64,000 nt of DNA, from assembly GCA_039096225.1 (NCBI GenBank), contig JBBPEB010000009.1, forward strand, positions 124,001 to 188,000, read 5' to 3'. A model generated the notes under the pieces. The model saw only the letters and a list, made by a program, of their open reading frames with translations. It was not told the origin of the DNA and did no database searches. A program made the translations under genes and the position numbers. Each line of letters starts with the position of its first letter. The stretch's first letter is position 1. This DNA comes from Blastocystis sp. Blastoise (Eukaryota > Sar > Bigyra > Opalinata > Blastocystidae). This document shows positions 34,637 to 58,860 of the stretch, piece after piece.

Positions 34637-35244
34637 CTAATTATCACTTTAAACTCTCATCAACAAAGAATCTATAACCTATCCATATAAAAATTTATTT
34701 ATCAACCTAAATGAAATACTAATATATCTTTTTCTACAAATAATGAATAAAAAATTTCAAAATGTTAAGTTTATTAGATATTCTTATTTCATTATTTTAT
34801 TTTAAAATAAAAATAATTGCACATACAATAATAGTAGAAGCAGCAATAATTAAGAAAAATACCTTTGAATTCACTAAGATAATGAATAAAAATGTGTAAT
34901 TAAATAAAAACGAACTGAATTTTTCTGACAAAAACAAATTCAATTCTGTTTCGTCTTAACAAGATAATCTTGATTTTATTTCATTTTTGACTAGAAACTG
35001 TATAGAACAAATAGAGTCCCTTTTTAAATAGGTCTTTTCTTAAGTTATACACCTTTATTCTATTGGTGTGCCTTTATGTTTTACGGGAATTTATGAAAAT
35101 TCAGAGAAATTCCATAAAAGTCTAAATGGAGAAGTCCTTTCTAGATATATGCCTGTTTTAAACTGAATATTTTTTTATTTGTATTATTTTATATAGCTAA
35201 TATCTATAAAAATAGAATTCTTTTCATAGTTAATATATTGATAA
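34637..35244. other. intergenic region DMC1 / SPFH
   Basis: AT-rich DNA of 0.6 kb, with the DMC1 3' UTR and the promoter of the next gene. Nothing else was recognised. Confidence 0.5.
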
Positions 35245-37053
35245 ATGGGTTTAGTAGGTATTGTTGGGGCCGTTCTTATTGTATTTGTCATTTTAATGAT
35301 AATCTATTTTAAATGGTTCACAATTATTGTAGAACCAAGCACAGCTGTGATTATTGAGCGATTCGGAAGCTTTTTGAGAAAAGTATAATTATTTGTTTTA
35401 TTCTTTTTATATATTATATTTATTCATTACATTATGTATATTTGTATATAGTGTGAAGGTGAATGGGTCTTTTTGATTCCATTTGTTGATCGTCCAAGAT
35501 ATATTGTTTGGAGATATGTTGAAGTATATAAAATTGATGAATATATTCTAGATTTTTTTTCAACTACAGTCTTATATTATATAAATCACACTAATTTTGT
35601 AATAATTGAAAGTAATAGAACACATAGTGGAACTGTATCTAAATATGTTGAACATAAGACTTTTTCTATTGATTTACGTCAAGTGCTATTTGATTTACCT
35701 ATTCAACCTATTATTACTAGAGATAATGTCGAAATCTTTGTTCATCCTATGATGCGTTATGAAATCTGTGACCCCGTTCGTGTTGCTTATGAAGTATGTT
35801 TTTTGATGTTTTTTTTAAATTTATGTTTTTATTATTATTTTTTTTTATTTTAATTATCTTTATTATCTTTTTTATATTTATTATCTTTTTTATATTTATT
35901 ATCTTTTTGATATTTATTATTATTATTATTGTTTTTATTATATATATTATATTTATTATCTTTATTATCTATATAATTTTTATATATATGTATCTACATT
36001 CTATTCTATAAACTGTAGATTTAATGTTATGTGTAGAGCGTTTAGTACAAACTACCTTACGTAGTGTTATTGGTGATATGGGTCTAGATGATACCTTAGC
36101 TTCTAGAGCTGAAATTGAAAAGTTAATTACAACAAAGATTTCTAAAGTATGCCAAGATTGGGGTCTTTCTATTAAGGGCGTCGATTTACTTGAAATTGAT
36201 CCTACTCCTTCTATTCTTGTATATATATATTATTATTTTTAATATTTTTATGTTTATTATTATTATTCTAATTATTATTATTATTATTATTATATGCTAT
36301 TTATTATCTTTTATTAACTATATATGAAGCTATGTATGAACAAATTAGAGCTGAAAGATATAGAAGAACTCAAAAGGTTACTGCTGAAGGTTATGCTGAA
36401 AAAGTTAGATTACAAGGTATATATATATAGAATATACTTTATAATAATATATTTTAAATTCTTATAATAAAAAAAAGATATATATCTATATATATATAGC
36501 TGAGGGTAGTTGCCAAGTAATGAAAGCTACTTCTTATGGTGATGCTGAGTCTATAAAATTAGTTAGTAAGGGTACTGCTGATGCTCGTTTAATTGTAGCT
36601 CAACAACGAGCTGAAGCCATACGTCTTGTTGCCAATGCTCTTAAAGTATATTTATATATATAATATAATATAAATATATTTAATATTCATAATCTACATA
36701 CTATTGTATTTAATATATTAATATATTTATAGGGTATTTCTGTTGATCCTACTCAATATTTAATTGGTATCCAATATATCACTGCTTTAAGAACACTGGC
36801 CACAGCCAACTCAGCTCACTGCTATCTTTATGTTCCTCTTGAAGTATTTATTGATTGTTTTTATTATTTATTTATTTATTTATTTTTTTATTTATTATTT
36901 ATTTATTTATTATTTATTTATTATTTACTATTTATATATTATATATTATTTATTTAATTATTTATTTAATTATTATTATTATTATTACTATTATATTCCT
37001 TATATTCTTCACCTTTATAGACGGATATATCTGGCGCTGCTGGAAGATTCTAA
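35245..37053 (+). CDS. SPFH/stomatin-like (SLP2-like) membrane protein
   Basis: Exons 35245-35382, 35452-about 35793, about 36019-36218, about 36326-36416, 36500-36645, 36733-36843 and 37021-37053 give about 353 residues. An N-terminal membrane segment (LVGIVGAVLIVFVILMIIYF) leads into an SPFH domain: STAVIIERFGSF, FLIPFVDRPRY, HKTFSIDLRQVLFDLPIQPI, ITRDNVEIFVHPMMRYEICDP, LVQTTLRSVIGDMGLDDTL. An Ala/Glu-rich helix (EQIRAERYRRTQKVTAEGYAEK) and the short C-terminus of the stomatin/SLP2 group follow. Such proteins form oligomeric membrane scaffolds. Two junctions are uncertain. The 35794-36018 intron does not keep the frame with its obvious GTATGT donor. The 36219-36325 intron seems to end in AT rather than AG, because homology requires the exon to start GAAGCTATG. 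Sequence error or non-canonical splicing could explain both. Confidence 0.8.
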
Positions 37054-37623
37054 TCCTTCTCCTCTTTTATTATACAAAAAAAAATATTATATTTTTATAT
37101 ATTTTTATTACAAGCAATCGTTCTTCATTTATCTTAGTCATTCATTTGCATTCAATAACATCAAATATTATTTGTTTGTTTTCATATATGAAATCTCTTT
37201 TTAATGAATCACATTTCTTCTTTATCTTTTTATTTCTTGATTCTCTACTATTTACTATCCTATTCTATCAATAAAAATCAATATTATAAACTTTATAAGT
37301 GACTTTTTGCAATGTAAAAATTGTTCCTTTATTAATTGTGTTCCTACACTGACACTTTTTACTGAAGAATTGCTTTCAAATTGCTTTTATTTTTTTCTAG
37401 GAAAAATATAATCATGTTTCCAGAAATAGAATCACGGGGATTTTTTCTAAAAGCAGTCAAATAACATAAATTCCAACAAGAATAGAAAAAGGAAGAAATT
37501 AACTTAATGAGCAAAGATTAAGAAAAAGAAAAATAAAATATAATCCTATTTGCAAATTCATTAATTATTAATACCTAGATATTATTCCATTATTGTAAAG
37601 AGAACTCTATTTTCTAATAGACT
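37054..37623. other. intergenic region SPFH / kinesin
   Basis: AT-rich DNA with the SPFH 3' UTR and the kinesin promoter. No gene was seen. Confidence 0.5.
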
Positions 37624-46616
<8,993 letters not shown>

Positions 46617-46711
46617 ATCATTCAATTATTTTATTTTTATTTTTATCAATATATATCTATTATTTGTTGATTATTTATATTACATTTTCTCTTATTTTTT
46701 TTATCATTTTC

Positions 46712-46744
<33 letters not shown>

Positions 46745-47347
46745 ATTCACAAAAAATGGTTGTAAATTGTTATTTTATTTTTTAGCGATCTTTCTTATCA
46801 ATTGTATTCTTATTATTTCATTCTCTGTAGTTATAGAATACTTATTAAATACTTTTAATTTCTAAGCATTTTATTATTTTTATTGATGTATTTTTATTTA
46901 TAAAGAGAATTACTGCTGTTTTATTTATTATATCTCTTTTTATTTATTTTTTTCTATAAAATAGACATTTCTTCACATTTCAATACTGTCTATTTTATTT
47001 TTTTGAATTTTCAAAACAATATTTTTTTTGTTTTCTTTGTTATTTAAAAAACTATGTAATGTATATTTTTAAACGTAAAGTATTAATGAAAAAAAATGGA
47101 TTTTAGAAATATATAATAGTAAACAAAAAACAAATCATAACGACAATGGGATTTGTCTGTTGACCAAGATAATATACATATATAAATGACAACTGAGAAA
47201 TAGATAAAGATAATAATATATAACTTTGTGATTACGAGATCATGCTATGATTCGTATGAATAATAATTATACATGAAGGATATTTCAATATAAAAAGAAG
47301 TAAATTAAAAAAAATAATGCTTCGTTCAGACGGACGTTTCAATACAT
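46617..47347. other. convergent intergenic region kinesin / GR
   Basis: Two 3' ends meet in 0.7 kb of T-rich then A-rich DNA. No gene was recognised. Confidence 0.5.
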
Positions 47348-49676
<2,329 letters not shown>

Positions 49677-50782
49677 TCTTATAAATCTATTAATTCTTAA
49701 TAATTATCTTTAAATAAAATTAAATATTTTTTGTATAAAAAGAAGAAATGATAATAACGAAAAAGAAATAAATTCGATTCTTGTTTGGATACAAAGGAAT
49801 GTGAAGATCAATTTATCTGATTGGATAATTCGAGAGTTGTCATCTTAAAAAAGAATTGGACACAAATACTTTTTGAAAATGTCTCTTGTAGCATACATTT
49901 TAGAATGAATGACTTCTTTTCATTGGAATAAAAGAATTGTTTCTGGAACATGATGATGAACTGGAATACCTCAATTAGAAAAACTTTTTTGTTATCTCAA
50001 GGAATTCACAACAACCATTTCTCATTATTTAAAAGAGATGTTTTCATGATATAAACACTTTCTACTTACTATATAGGATTCGTGTATCATTCTAGTTTGC
50101 TTATTTTCCTCAGAAAGAAAAGAAAAGTTCCATGAACATTTGCATTAATTCTTATTATCTTTTGTATTGCTTAATGCTTGATTGTACTCTATTTTTTTAA
50201 ATATAAAAAAAATATAAATAACTCTGATTCTCGATTATTTTTTTTAATTAAATATTTTTAATACTTTTTTACGAAGTATACATTTTCAAATACTTTGAAC
50301 AGTATATTTAAAGTGATGTGTCTTAATTATACTTATGCAAATAAATATCCAGAACATCATCATGCAAATTCGTTTTCACTACTGATGTTTTTCGTTGTTT
50401 ATTTCTCATTCATTCTATATAGAATGTTGTTTGAAACTTTCTAATAAATAAATCTATTGAAAAAAATGATTTACAAAAACAATTATCTGACACAAAACAA
50501 CTTTCCAAATATAATTTTTATTCCATGGATCAATATGTTTCTCATTAGTATGTTTGTGGCTAAAAATAAATTCAATATTAAAAAAGAGTTTTAAAAATCA
50601 GTAAAAAGAAGAAAAAAGAAAAAAAATTTTAATTTTTTAAACATTTGTATTTTTTGACACATCAATTTGTATGTATATCCATATATTATTTAAAAATAAG
50701 CATTGTTTTTATCTTTATATAATAAGTCATATCTACTTGAATTCTTATTTGAGTTATTTCATAGTTTGTATTTGTGTCAACA
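49677..50782. other. divergent intergenic region GR / GnT-like
   Basis: This stretch holds the promoters of both flanking genes in 1.1 kb. An ATTGG motif lies near 49820. A short frame beginning at 50671 overlaps the next gene's first exon in another frame and was not accepted. Confidence 0.45.
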
Positions 50783-51587
50783 ATGAAATTCTTTCCTTTG
50801 TCAGCAAAGATCCTTTTCCCATTTCTAGCCATACTCATGGGAGTAATGTTGGGATACTCGTATTTAATTTATTTTAGTTTATAATCATTGTTTCTACAGA
50901 TTATCGTTCATACAACTTGCAAAACCATACATAGATTCCTACAGATACCGTATATATACATAATTCTTATTTATACTTAGTTTTTAATATATTATTACAT
51001 AAATTTAACTAAATGTATAAAATATAGTGAATCAAAGAGCTAGATTCGAGAAGCCATTTATCAATCAACATAATGGTACAGTTTTAATACGTAAAATGCA
51101 TGAAGACTCAACTGAGAATTCAGAATTACAAGCCTCGATTGTTTTTAATGATGTTCAAAATAATAGTTGTATATATATATGAAGTTTGTTTTTATCTCAA
51201 CTCTATATAGCTTCACGTATCTATGTTCAGAGTATTGATTCATCGAAACAGTATTCTACGAAATTACGAAATAAGCAACAAATAAGTGATGATAAGAATG
51301 TATTTTCTGTTAAGAAAAGTATATAAATATAATTTATTTTTCTTTTTTTCTAAATCTATATTTATTAAATACTATTAATTGTAGTTTCTCATCCTATAAA
51401 TGCTATTATTAATTAGACTATCGATAATAGAATTAATACTTTTATTCTATAGACATTCATGTTTCAGAGAATCGAATTATATCTAGTATAACACCACGAG
51501 TTGTTTCAGTAACTCCACAAACCTCTATAAACAAACGATCTACTAAGGAAGAAAAAATGATTTCATCGAATAATAATAATATCTCAG

Positions 51588-51671
<84 letters not shown>

Positions 51672-53613
51672 TCTCAAATAATAGTAATATCTCAGATAAT
51701 AATAATATCTCAAATAATGATAATTATACATCTTCAATAATAAATCAAACTATATTTTCATCTATATATCAACTTTCATTTATGATTCCCATGGTAAATG
51801 TCAAAACTACAATACCTATGTCTTCTAGTGTATTAAATAAAGTCAATTTATTTACACTGTCAGATTCAATAGAATCAGAAAGAATTCGAAAACACGTGCT
51901 GCAAAGGAAATATTTACCAGTAGATAGTGATTTGAATATAAATGATTCCCTTCGAAATGTAATTAATAGAGAGTAAATATATATATTCAAGTTGTTTTTA
52001 TTATTCAGTATTTGATAATTATATTGATTCTCATTTATAATAATTAGAATTATTGTATATATTCATATATATAGTATTATATATTATTATTCTATATATC
52101 TTATAATATTTATGAAAAAGTAATCTTAATTATATAATATATATATATAGATTATTCACACCTTATGTTGTGGAGTTAACTACAAAATTAGATTTGTTCT
52201 TAGAGACCAAGGACCATATTACTTCAAAAGATCATATATATAAGCAAAAGAATGGGAATAGAATGATTGATTTTGGTTATGAACAATTTTATTTAAATCC
52301 CTCTTCATCCCCCTCTGTTTATCCAATGAAACGATGGCGTCCTGCACTTGTACTGGTCACTTGCTCTAGATATAAAATGGCTGAAATGATTATAAATAGA
52401 ATTTTAAGTCAACAATTATCATCTCAATATGATATATATGTTTCTTTAGGATGTCTAACAGAAAATATAACAGTATATATATTATTATTATGTTTATTAT
52501 TATTATGATTAAGGTTTTTATTTTTTAAATATTAATTAATTAATATATGATTCCAAAACTATGATAATATCTTTATATATAGAGTTTTTCTCCTTTTAAA
52601 TCTGAGTTTACTTCATCAATAAAAGGAATATTAAGGTATCCTTATTATTCGGATTCTATTAGTGTTGCTAATAATATTGGAAAACATTATAAGTTTATTA
52701 TGGATAGTATTTTTATAGAGAAAAAATATACACATTTAATTCTATTGGAAGATGATTTATTTCCTTCTGAAGATTTCTTAAAATATTTTCAGGACACAGT
52801 GAGTTTATTAGATTTAGATCCATCTCTTTATTGCATATCTGCTTGGAATGACAATGCGTATATTATTCTACTCTTCTTAATATATTCTTATCTTATTCTA
52901 TATGTATATTGATTTATTGATTGATTGATTTATTTATTGATTGATTTATTTATTTATTGATATATATATCATAGAATGGCTTCTTATTATCCTCATTCTT
53001 CCTTCTTCACTCGATTAGCAAGAACGGATTATTTCCCAGGATTAGGATGGATGATCAAACGAGAATTCTATTTTGAAATTGCTTCTGCATGGCCTGAAAA
53101 TACTTTTTCTGGTATGTATAAGTATTCTATTTTATTTATTTTATTTATTCTTTTATTCTATTCTATTTGTATTTATTGTATTGTATTTATATATTTTTGC
53201 ATGTATATTCTTTATTATTATTATTATTTATATATATTCTTTATTATTATTATTATTTATATATATTCTTTTTATTATTATTTTTTTTGAATATATTCTT
53301 TTTATTATTATTATTATTATATGCATTCTAATTATTATTATTATTTTTTATATCATTCTATGTATTCTTCTTCTTAATATTCTTTATCTTCTTTTCTAGG
53401 TTGGGATAATTGGTTTCGTATATATCCGTCCATGCGTTCTCGTAGTTGTATATATCCATTTCTACCTCGTGTGACCCATCTGAAGGTAGGAAAAGCTAGT
53501 AATACTGGTCACCAATTAGATCATCTCTATAGATTCTATAGAAGAAGCTATTTAGATCAAGTATTTATCATTTATTTATATTTTATTTAATACTATTAAT
53601 GTTAATATAAGCA

Positions 53614-53661
<48 letters not shown>

Positions 53662-53867
53662 TACACATTTTGGTGATTTGAGTTATTTATTAGAATGGAA
53701 TTATAAAAAGTCTGTGAATGAGCATATACAGACTGCCATAGTAGATACCATAAGATCTTTACCGAATTCTTTGGCTTCTAATACTCATTCTATTCATAAA
53801 CTAGTATTACATACTAATATATATATAAACATATATTGTATTATTATATCATCTTCTTCGTATTAAC

Positions 53868-53904
<37 letters not shown>

Positions 53905-54735
53905 TATATATATATTATAGATATATCGTTTAATGTCTCATTTCTACCCTCTGTTTCCCTCTCAGTATCGTGGGGTTGAACACGGTGTGCTTATTGCTTA
54001 TTTATTTACTGTCCCTGTATATCTTATTAATAACATGGAATATGCTATTCATGAACCTCCTGTATATTATATTATTATATCTATTATTATTATTATATTT
54101 ATAATTATTATATCTATTATTATTATTATATCTATTAGTATTATATTTATAATTATTATTATATCTATTATTATTATTAAATTTATTATTATTAAATTTA
54201 TTATTATTATACTATTAACGTTCAATTTTTTATTACAAAACGCTGATAATTCCTTTAATTATAATCATTTTGCTTCCTTATTAGTATTATTATTAAATAG
54301 TTTAATTATGAATTGTCAGATACTTCTAATATTCTATTGGCCAAACGTGGGCAGAGTTGTATAGAAGCATGTGCTAATTATAAAGACCCTCAACTCTCCT
54401 CCAATCAAACTCAAACTTATATATGTCGTGATAATGCATTATTCTTATTAAATGATTGTAAAGTTATGCAGAAATATACTAGTTGTCGTCACAAATGTCA
54501 TTATGATGTATATATATATATATTGAAGAAGCATAGAGATCTCAGATTATATATATATATATAGGTTAGTAAATATTTTCCTGCGTTAGTATCGAGTTCT
54601 ACGGATTCTATTGGCACGTGTTATGTACATCGAGAGATGTTTGTCCCCACGTGCATTAGTAAAGATCCCCGATTCCAGCGATTATGTATGTGTATTCCCA
54701 AACCAAAAACTCAAAGTCATTTAGCTTTTGAATAG
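50783..54735 (+). CDS. GnT-I-type GlcNAc transferase with GnT-V-like Cys-rich tail
   Basis: Thirteen exons (50783-50859, 50900-50949, 51028-51168, 51211-51318, 51453-51972, 52151-52472, 52583-52857, 52975-53111, 53400-53560, 53660-53803, 53921-54061, 54301-54507, 54565-54735) close to 817 residues. The first helix (about 8-32) is a type II signal anchor, followed by a long Ser/Asn-rich stem with a poly-Asn run. The catalytic domain matches GT13 (MGAT1/POMGNT1): RPALVLVTCSR (362-372), metal-binding EDD (462-464) in HLILLEDDLF, YCISAWNDN, and DYFPGLGWMIKREF. The last 125 residues carry many cysteines: RGQSCIEACANY, ...DPRFQRLCMC. They resemble the cysteine-rich C-terminus of GnT-V (MGAT5), not the normal GnT-I end. 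It probably adds GlcNAc to N-glycans in the Golgi; the exact acceptor is inferred. Confidence 0.85.
51592..51670 (+). repeat. coding (AAT)n, poly-Asn in glycosyltransferase stem
   Basis: An in-frame AAT run encodes about 26 Asn residues. Imperfect ISDNN / ISNNSN units flank it. It lies in the lumenal stem, where length variation is tolerable. Confidence 0.93.
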
Positions 54736-55551
54736 TTCTATATATATCCATCAATATATAATATATTATAATAATAATTATATATATATATTACTATTTC
54801 TATTACTTTAGACTAAAAATTTATATTAATTTTATATATAACTATTTTTATACATATTTAAATAAAACTATCAATATATTGCTTTTTTTCGTCTCAATAG
54901 CAATTCATTTTTTTAAATAATTTTCTCTATCTAGTTGTCTAATATATACAATTAATGATATATTAATAATAGTATAATAATGCTGGTTTATATATATACT
55001 ATTTCTTCTAATACATTATATCATGCCTAAATGTATATTTACAGTGTTTTATTATAATAGCTCCTTTTTTTATATAATTATATATATATTCTAAAATTCG
55101 TATTGGTATTTCTCTTTTTTTTAATAATCCTTCTTCTTCTTATACTATAATTATAGTATATTGACGTGTTACTTTATAACATAACTATATACATATTTAT
55201 TATTTAACCTTTTGCTTTTAAGTTTATATAAATAGTACTATGCTTATATTTGTTATCTACAGTTATTTTTCTCTCTTCTTATATTCTAATTGATAACTTT
55301 CTCCTTGTGTTTCCAGTTTATATCCTTTAAGTTATTAAATACCAAAATTTTAAATAGTTAGTTTATGATACTCTTATTTTGTTTTATTTTACACTTATTA
55401 ACATACTAATAAAAACGAAAACAAAAGAATTTTAAATCCCCTTAAATACTTTGACAATATTATAATTATTATTATATATATATTATAAAAAAAAAACAAC
55501 TATTTATTTTTTAATTTATTTTTCCTTTCTATTTTTAAGTACTCCCTCATT
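54736..55551. other. convergent intergenic region GnT-like / ISCA1
   Basis: AT-rich DNA of 0.8 kb between two 3' ends. No gene was recognised. Confidence 0.5.
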
Positions 55552-56372
55552 TTACTTGCAAGACTTTGAAGAAGCACCCTCATCTGTAGAAAAACTCTCA
55601 CCACAACCACAAGTAGCAGTTGCCTAGTTAATATATAATAATAAATATAATGATAATAAATATATGATAATAAATAATGATAATAAATAAATAATAATAA
55701 ATAAATAATAATAAATAAATAATAATAAATAAATAATAATAAATAAATAATAATAAATAAATAATAATAAATAAATGAAAATAAATATGATGATAATAAA
55801 TAAATAATTATTATTATTATGATAATAAATATATGATAATAATTATAATGATAATAAATAAATAATAATAAATATATGATAATAAATAAATGAAAATAAA
55901 TATAATGATTAAAAAAAGCTAAAATATATAAAAATAATAGTTATTAACAAAATAATATATATTAAAACAATACTAAAGGATTATCAAACACAAATTCTGT
56001 GGCAAAATCATTTTCTTGAAAGTCTATTTTTGTTCCTATTACATACATAATAGAATCTGCATCGATAACAACACGAATTCCATCTTGTTCAACTACCTCA
56101 TCAAGTGGGCCTTCTTCTCCTTGTTTGACATAATTTAATGAATATTGATGTCCATTACAACCTTTTGTTACAGTAGATAAGTAGATCCCAGTACCTTGTG
56201 GCTTCTTATTTAACAAATATTTACAACGATCTACAGCAGCTGGTGTAAGAACAATAGCAGCTTCTCTTGGTTTTGGTAATCCTTTTCCTTTTGTTGAATT
56301 AACGACTTTTGCAAAAGAACGGAGTTGTGTGAATGACTTCGTTATAGTCCCAAATTTATTTATCGCAAACAT
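55552..56372 (-). CDS. ISCA1: mitochondrial Fe-S assembly protein ISCA1
   Basis: Two exons (56372-55974 and 55623-55552) give 156 residues. The first 25-30 residues (MFAINKFGTITKSFTQLRSF) are rich in Lys/Arg/Ser/Thr without acids, a likely mitochondrial presequence. The A-type carrier domain follows: VLTPAAVDRCKYLL, YLSTVTKGCNGHQYSLNY with Cys72, VVIDADSIMYVIGTKIDF, and the C-terminal CGC of TATCGCGESF (Cys138, Cys140). The tiny second exon supplies the two essential cysteines, so any model ending at the first exon would lose function. ISCA1 acts late in mitochondrial iron-sulfur assembly, for [4Fe-4S] targets. The intron is a 350-bp array of AAATAATAAT-like units. Confidence 0.94.
55624..55973 (-). 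repeat. AATAAATAATAAT repeat array filling ISCA1 intron
   Basis: The only ISCA1 intron is a degenerate tandem array of AAATAATAAT units with occasional GATAATAAAT variants. Confidence 0.8.
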
Positions 56373-57482
56373 TCCAATAGATTTATGAAAAATATTTATA
56401 TAAAACTGTTCGTTTCCTTAACTTCTTTTTTTCAAAGAAAAGAAGAACAAAGTTTGCCTACAAAACATTTTTCGGTATTCATGGGAATTGTCAATAAAAC
56501 TAGTGTAATTTATTCTTTTCACAATCTTCGTTTTTGTTTCTCTTTTCGATTTATTTCTCTAATTCATTTTCTATTATTTTCTTACTTGAAATACAAGAAT
56601 CCTATCATTTTCTAACTCTTCGAGATGATTCACCTGTGATATAACTAAAAAAATATCTGATTACTTGTTTTTATACATTTTTTTCATTTGATCTTTTCTT
56701 GTTCTTTCTTCTGAACATATAGAGAGACTCCTAGGACATAAATGGGCAACATCCGACTATTCATATATCTCTTTTTCAAGAATTTAGAGAAATTACGTCA
56801 TCGACTCTTTGTTTTCTTGTTTTTTCTTGTTTTTAGTTTAAAATAGTATATGTGGACGATGAAATATAGGTCTTTCGATGATATTTCCTTTTTTATCCAT
56901 TACATTTTTTGGGGTGTTTCTCTTATATATTCCATGCTCTAGTGTACTTTAGTTAACCCACACACTCCCTATATAATCTTGCGTAAGTCCTTTTTGTAAA
57001 TGAAAAAGATGAAAAGATTTTGACGACCTGTTATTCTCCAATGAATATTCTCCTATGATTCATTTATCCAATGAAAACACTTTAAATTATGAATTCAAAA
57101 GCTTGTTTTTTAGTTGTGATTACTGTTGCTTTTATTTGACTTCACAGAGGATTTCAATAATTTATTTTGAATCTTCATATTCTTTTATAGTTAATTACAA
57201 TTAATCTTATATAAATTATCAATAAACAACAAAAGAAAAACACATTTAAAAAAACATTTCGAGAAAGAAAAACCGTAAGAAAACGTGATGATTTCCTATA
57301 AAGAATCCTAAAATCACGGAATCTCGAGATTATTGCCTTTTTTCAAATAAGAAAATCAGTGGTTGAGGATTATTCCTATGAAATAGGGCTTAATGATCAG
57401 GAAAGTCAAGTCTTCATGAAAAAATAAAATAACGATTCTATTGATTATTTATATAAGCAAATACAATACACATATCTAAGAG
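56373..57482. other. divergent intergenic region ISCA1 / TPT
   Basis: The promoters of ISCA1 and the TPT-family gene fall in this 1.1 kb. Two CCAAT motifs lie near 57036 and 57069. Short frames here show no protein-like conservation that I recognise. Confidence 0.45.
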
Positions 57483-58623
57483 ATGATTTGGTTTATTATC
57501 TGGTTTTGTTTAAATGTTCTTGTTACTATTCTTAACAAGGCATTCTTTTCTCGTTTCAAGTGTCCTTATCCCATTTGCGTCACCTTAGTTCATATGATTT
57601 GCTCTTTTACTTGCTCTTTCTTGCTTTTAAGTCTTAAGACTTGCTATAGAAGAAAATCTGTTTCCTCTAGAAGATATAAGAGTATTGCTATGATGAGTGT
57701 TGTATTTGCTTCTAATATCTTACTTGGTAATTCATCCTTAAATTTCTGCAGCTTAGCATTTGTTCAAGTATTTATCTTTTTTATTCTCTTTTTTATATAA
57801 ATTTTATTATTTTTAATCGATACCTTGGATTCTTAAAGAGTGGATATCGTTTATTTTTCATTTTTTATAAATGATTCGTTGCACAATTCCTGCTATTACT
57901 GTTATTTTCTCTTATTTGGTTTTAGGACAAAAGACTTCTTTCAGAGTTCTTTGTTCTCTTGTTCCTGTTGTTGTTGGTGCTTGTATTGTTTATATTGGTG
58001 AAATCTGGGTAACTCCTTTTGGTGTATTCATTACAGTTGCTGGATGCTGCTTATCTTCTCTTAAAACTGTATTAACCAAAATGTTCTTATCTTCTGGAGA
58101 AAAATTAGATCCTGTTCAATTATTAGAATTTGTATATATTATATTCTTTTTTTATTAATATTTTTTCTTTTAAATTCTTATTTATAATTTTGTTTTGTAT
58201 ATATATATAGAATAGTATGCTTGCTTGTTTTGAAATTCTTCCTATTAGTGTTACCTTAGAAAGAAAATTCTTCACTGAATGGATTTTCAAGTATATATTT
58301 TATGGTTATTATGTTTATTATATTATATTTTTTTTTATTATTATATTATTATTATTATTATTATTATATATATTTATTATTATTATATTATATTTATTAT
58401 TATATATATTTATTATTATTATTTATAATATTACAATTAACTTTACTTATATATATAGTACTCCTACTCTTTATATACTTCTTCTTTTGCTTCATGGATT
58501 CTGTGCTTTCTTATTAAATATCTCTAACTTTGAAGCTACTAAAGTCACTAATCCTATTTATATTACTGTTGGTGGTAATGTCAAACAAGTATATATATAT
58601 TATTATTATTATTATAATTATTA

Positions 58624-58687
<64 letters not shown>

Positions 58688-58860
58688 TATTTATTTAGGT
58701 TGTTATGATTTTCTTATCTGTATACTTATTTGATAGTAAGATGACTACTGTTGGTATTATTGGTTCTTCTATTACTATTTTTGGTGCTACTTGGTATTCT
58801 CTTGAAATGATGAAACAAAAGAATCCTAAACCTGTTGCTAACAGTGAAACCAAAATCTAA
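57483..58860 (+). CDS. TPT/SLC35E-family sugar or nucleotide-sugar transporter
   Basis: Five exons (57483-57767, 57871-58131, 58211-58290, 58459-58588, 58699-58860) give 305 residues. About ten hydrophobic helices show the family pattern. WFCLNVLVTILNKAFF and FKCPYPICVTLVHM lie at the start, and VFASNILLGNSSLNFCSLAFVQ precedes MIRCTIPAITVIFSYLVLGQ. GNVKQ-VVMIFLSVYLFD and an ITIFGATWYSLEMMK end follow. The C-terminal Lys-rich tail resembles ER/Golgi carriers. Substrate cannot be told. The first intron is odd: GTATTT donor, but homology places the next exon at ATGATTCG directly after TATAA, so the apparent acceptor is AA (57868-57870 TAA) instead of AG. An in-frame TAA forbids an earlier start. 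A single base error (TATAG to TATAA) would explain it. Confidence 0.88.
58615..58690 (+). repeat. (ATT)n microsatellite in TPT intron
   Basis: About 20-25 ATT copies lie in the last intron of the TPT-family gene, U-rich on the transcript. Confidence 0.88.

Noticed and set aside
50671-50877. 68-codon frame at the start of the GnT-like gene
   Set aside because: It overlaps the signal-anchor exon in another frame. The 50783 start gives a type II membrane anchor that splices in phase to the rest.
52634-52645. GTATCCTT, a possible U12-type GT donor in the GnT-like gene
   Set aside because: It lies inside a continuous coding stretch (GILRYPYYSDS) that fits the enzyme family, and no matching branch point and acceptor keep the frame.
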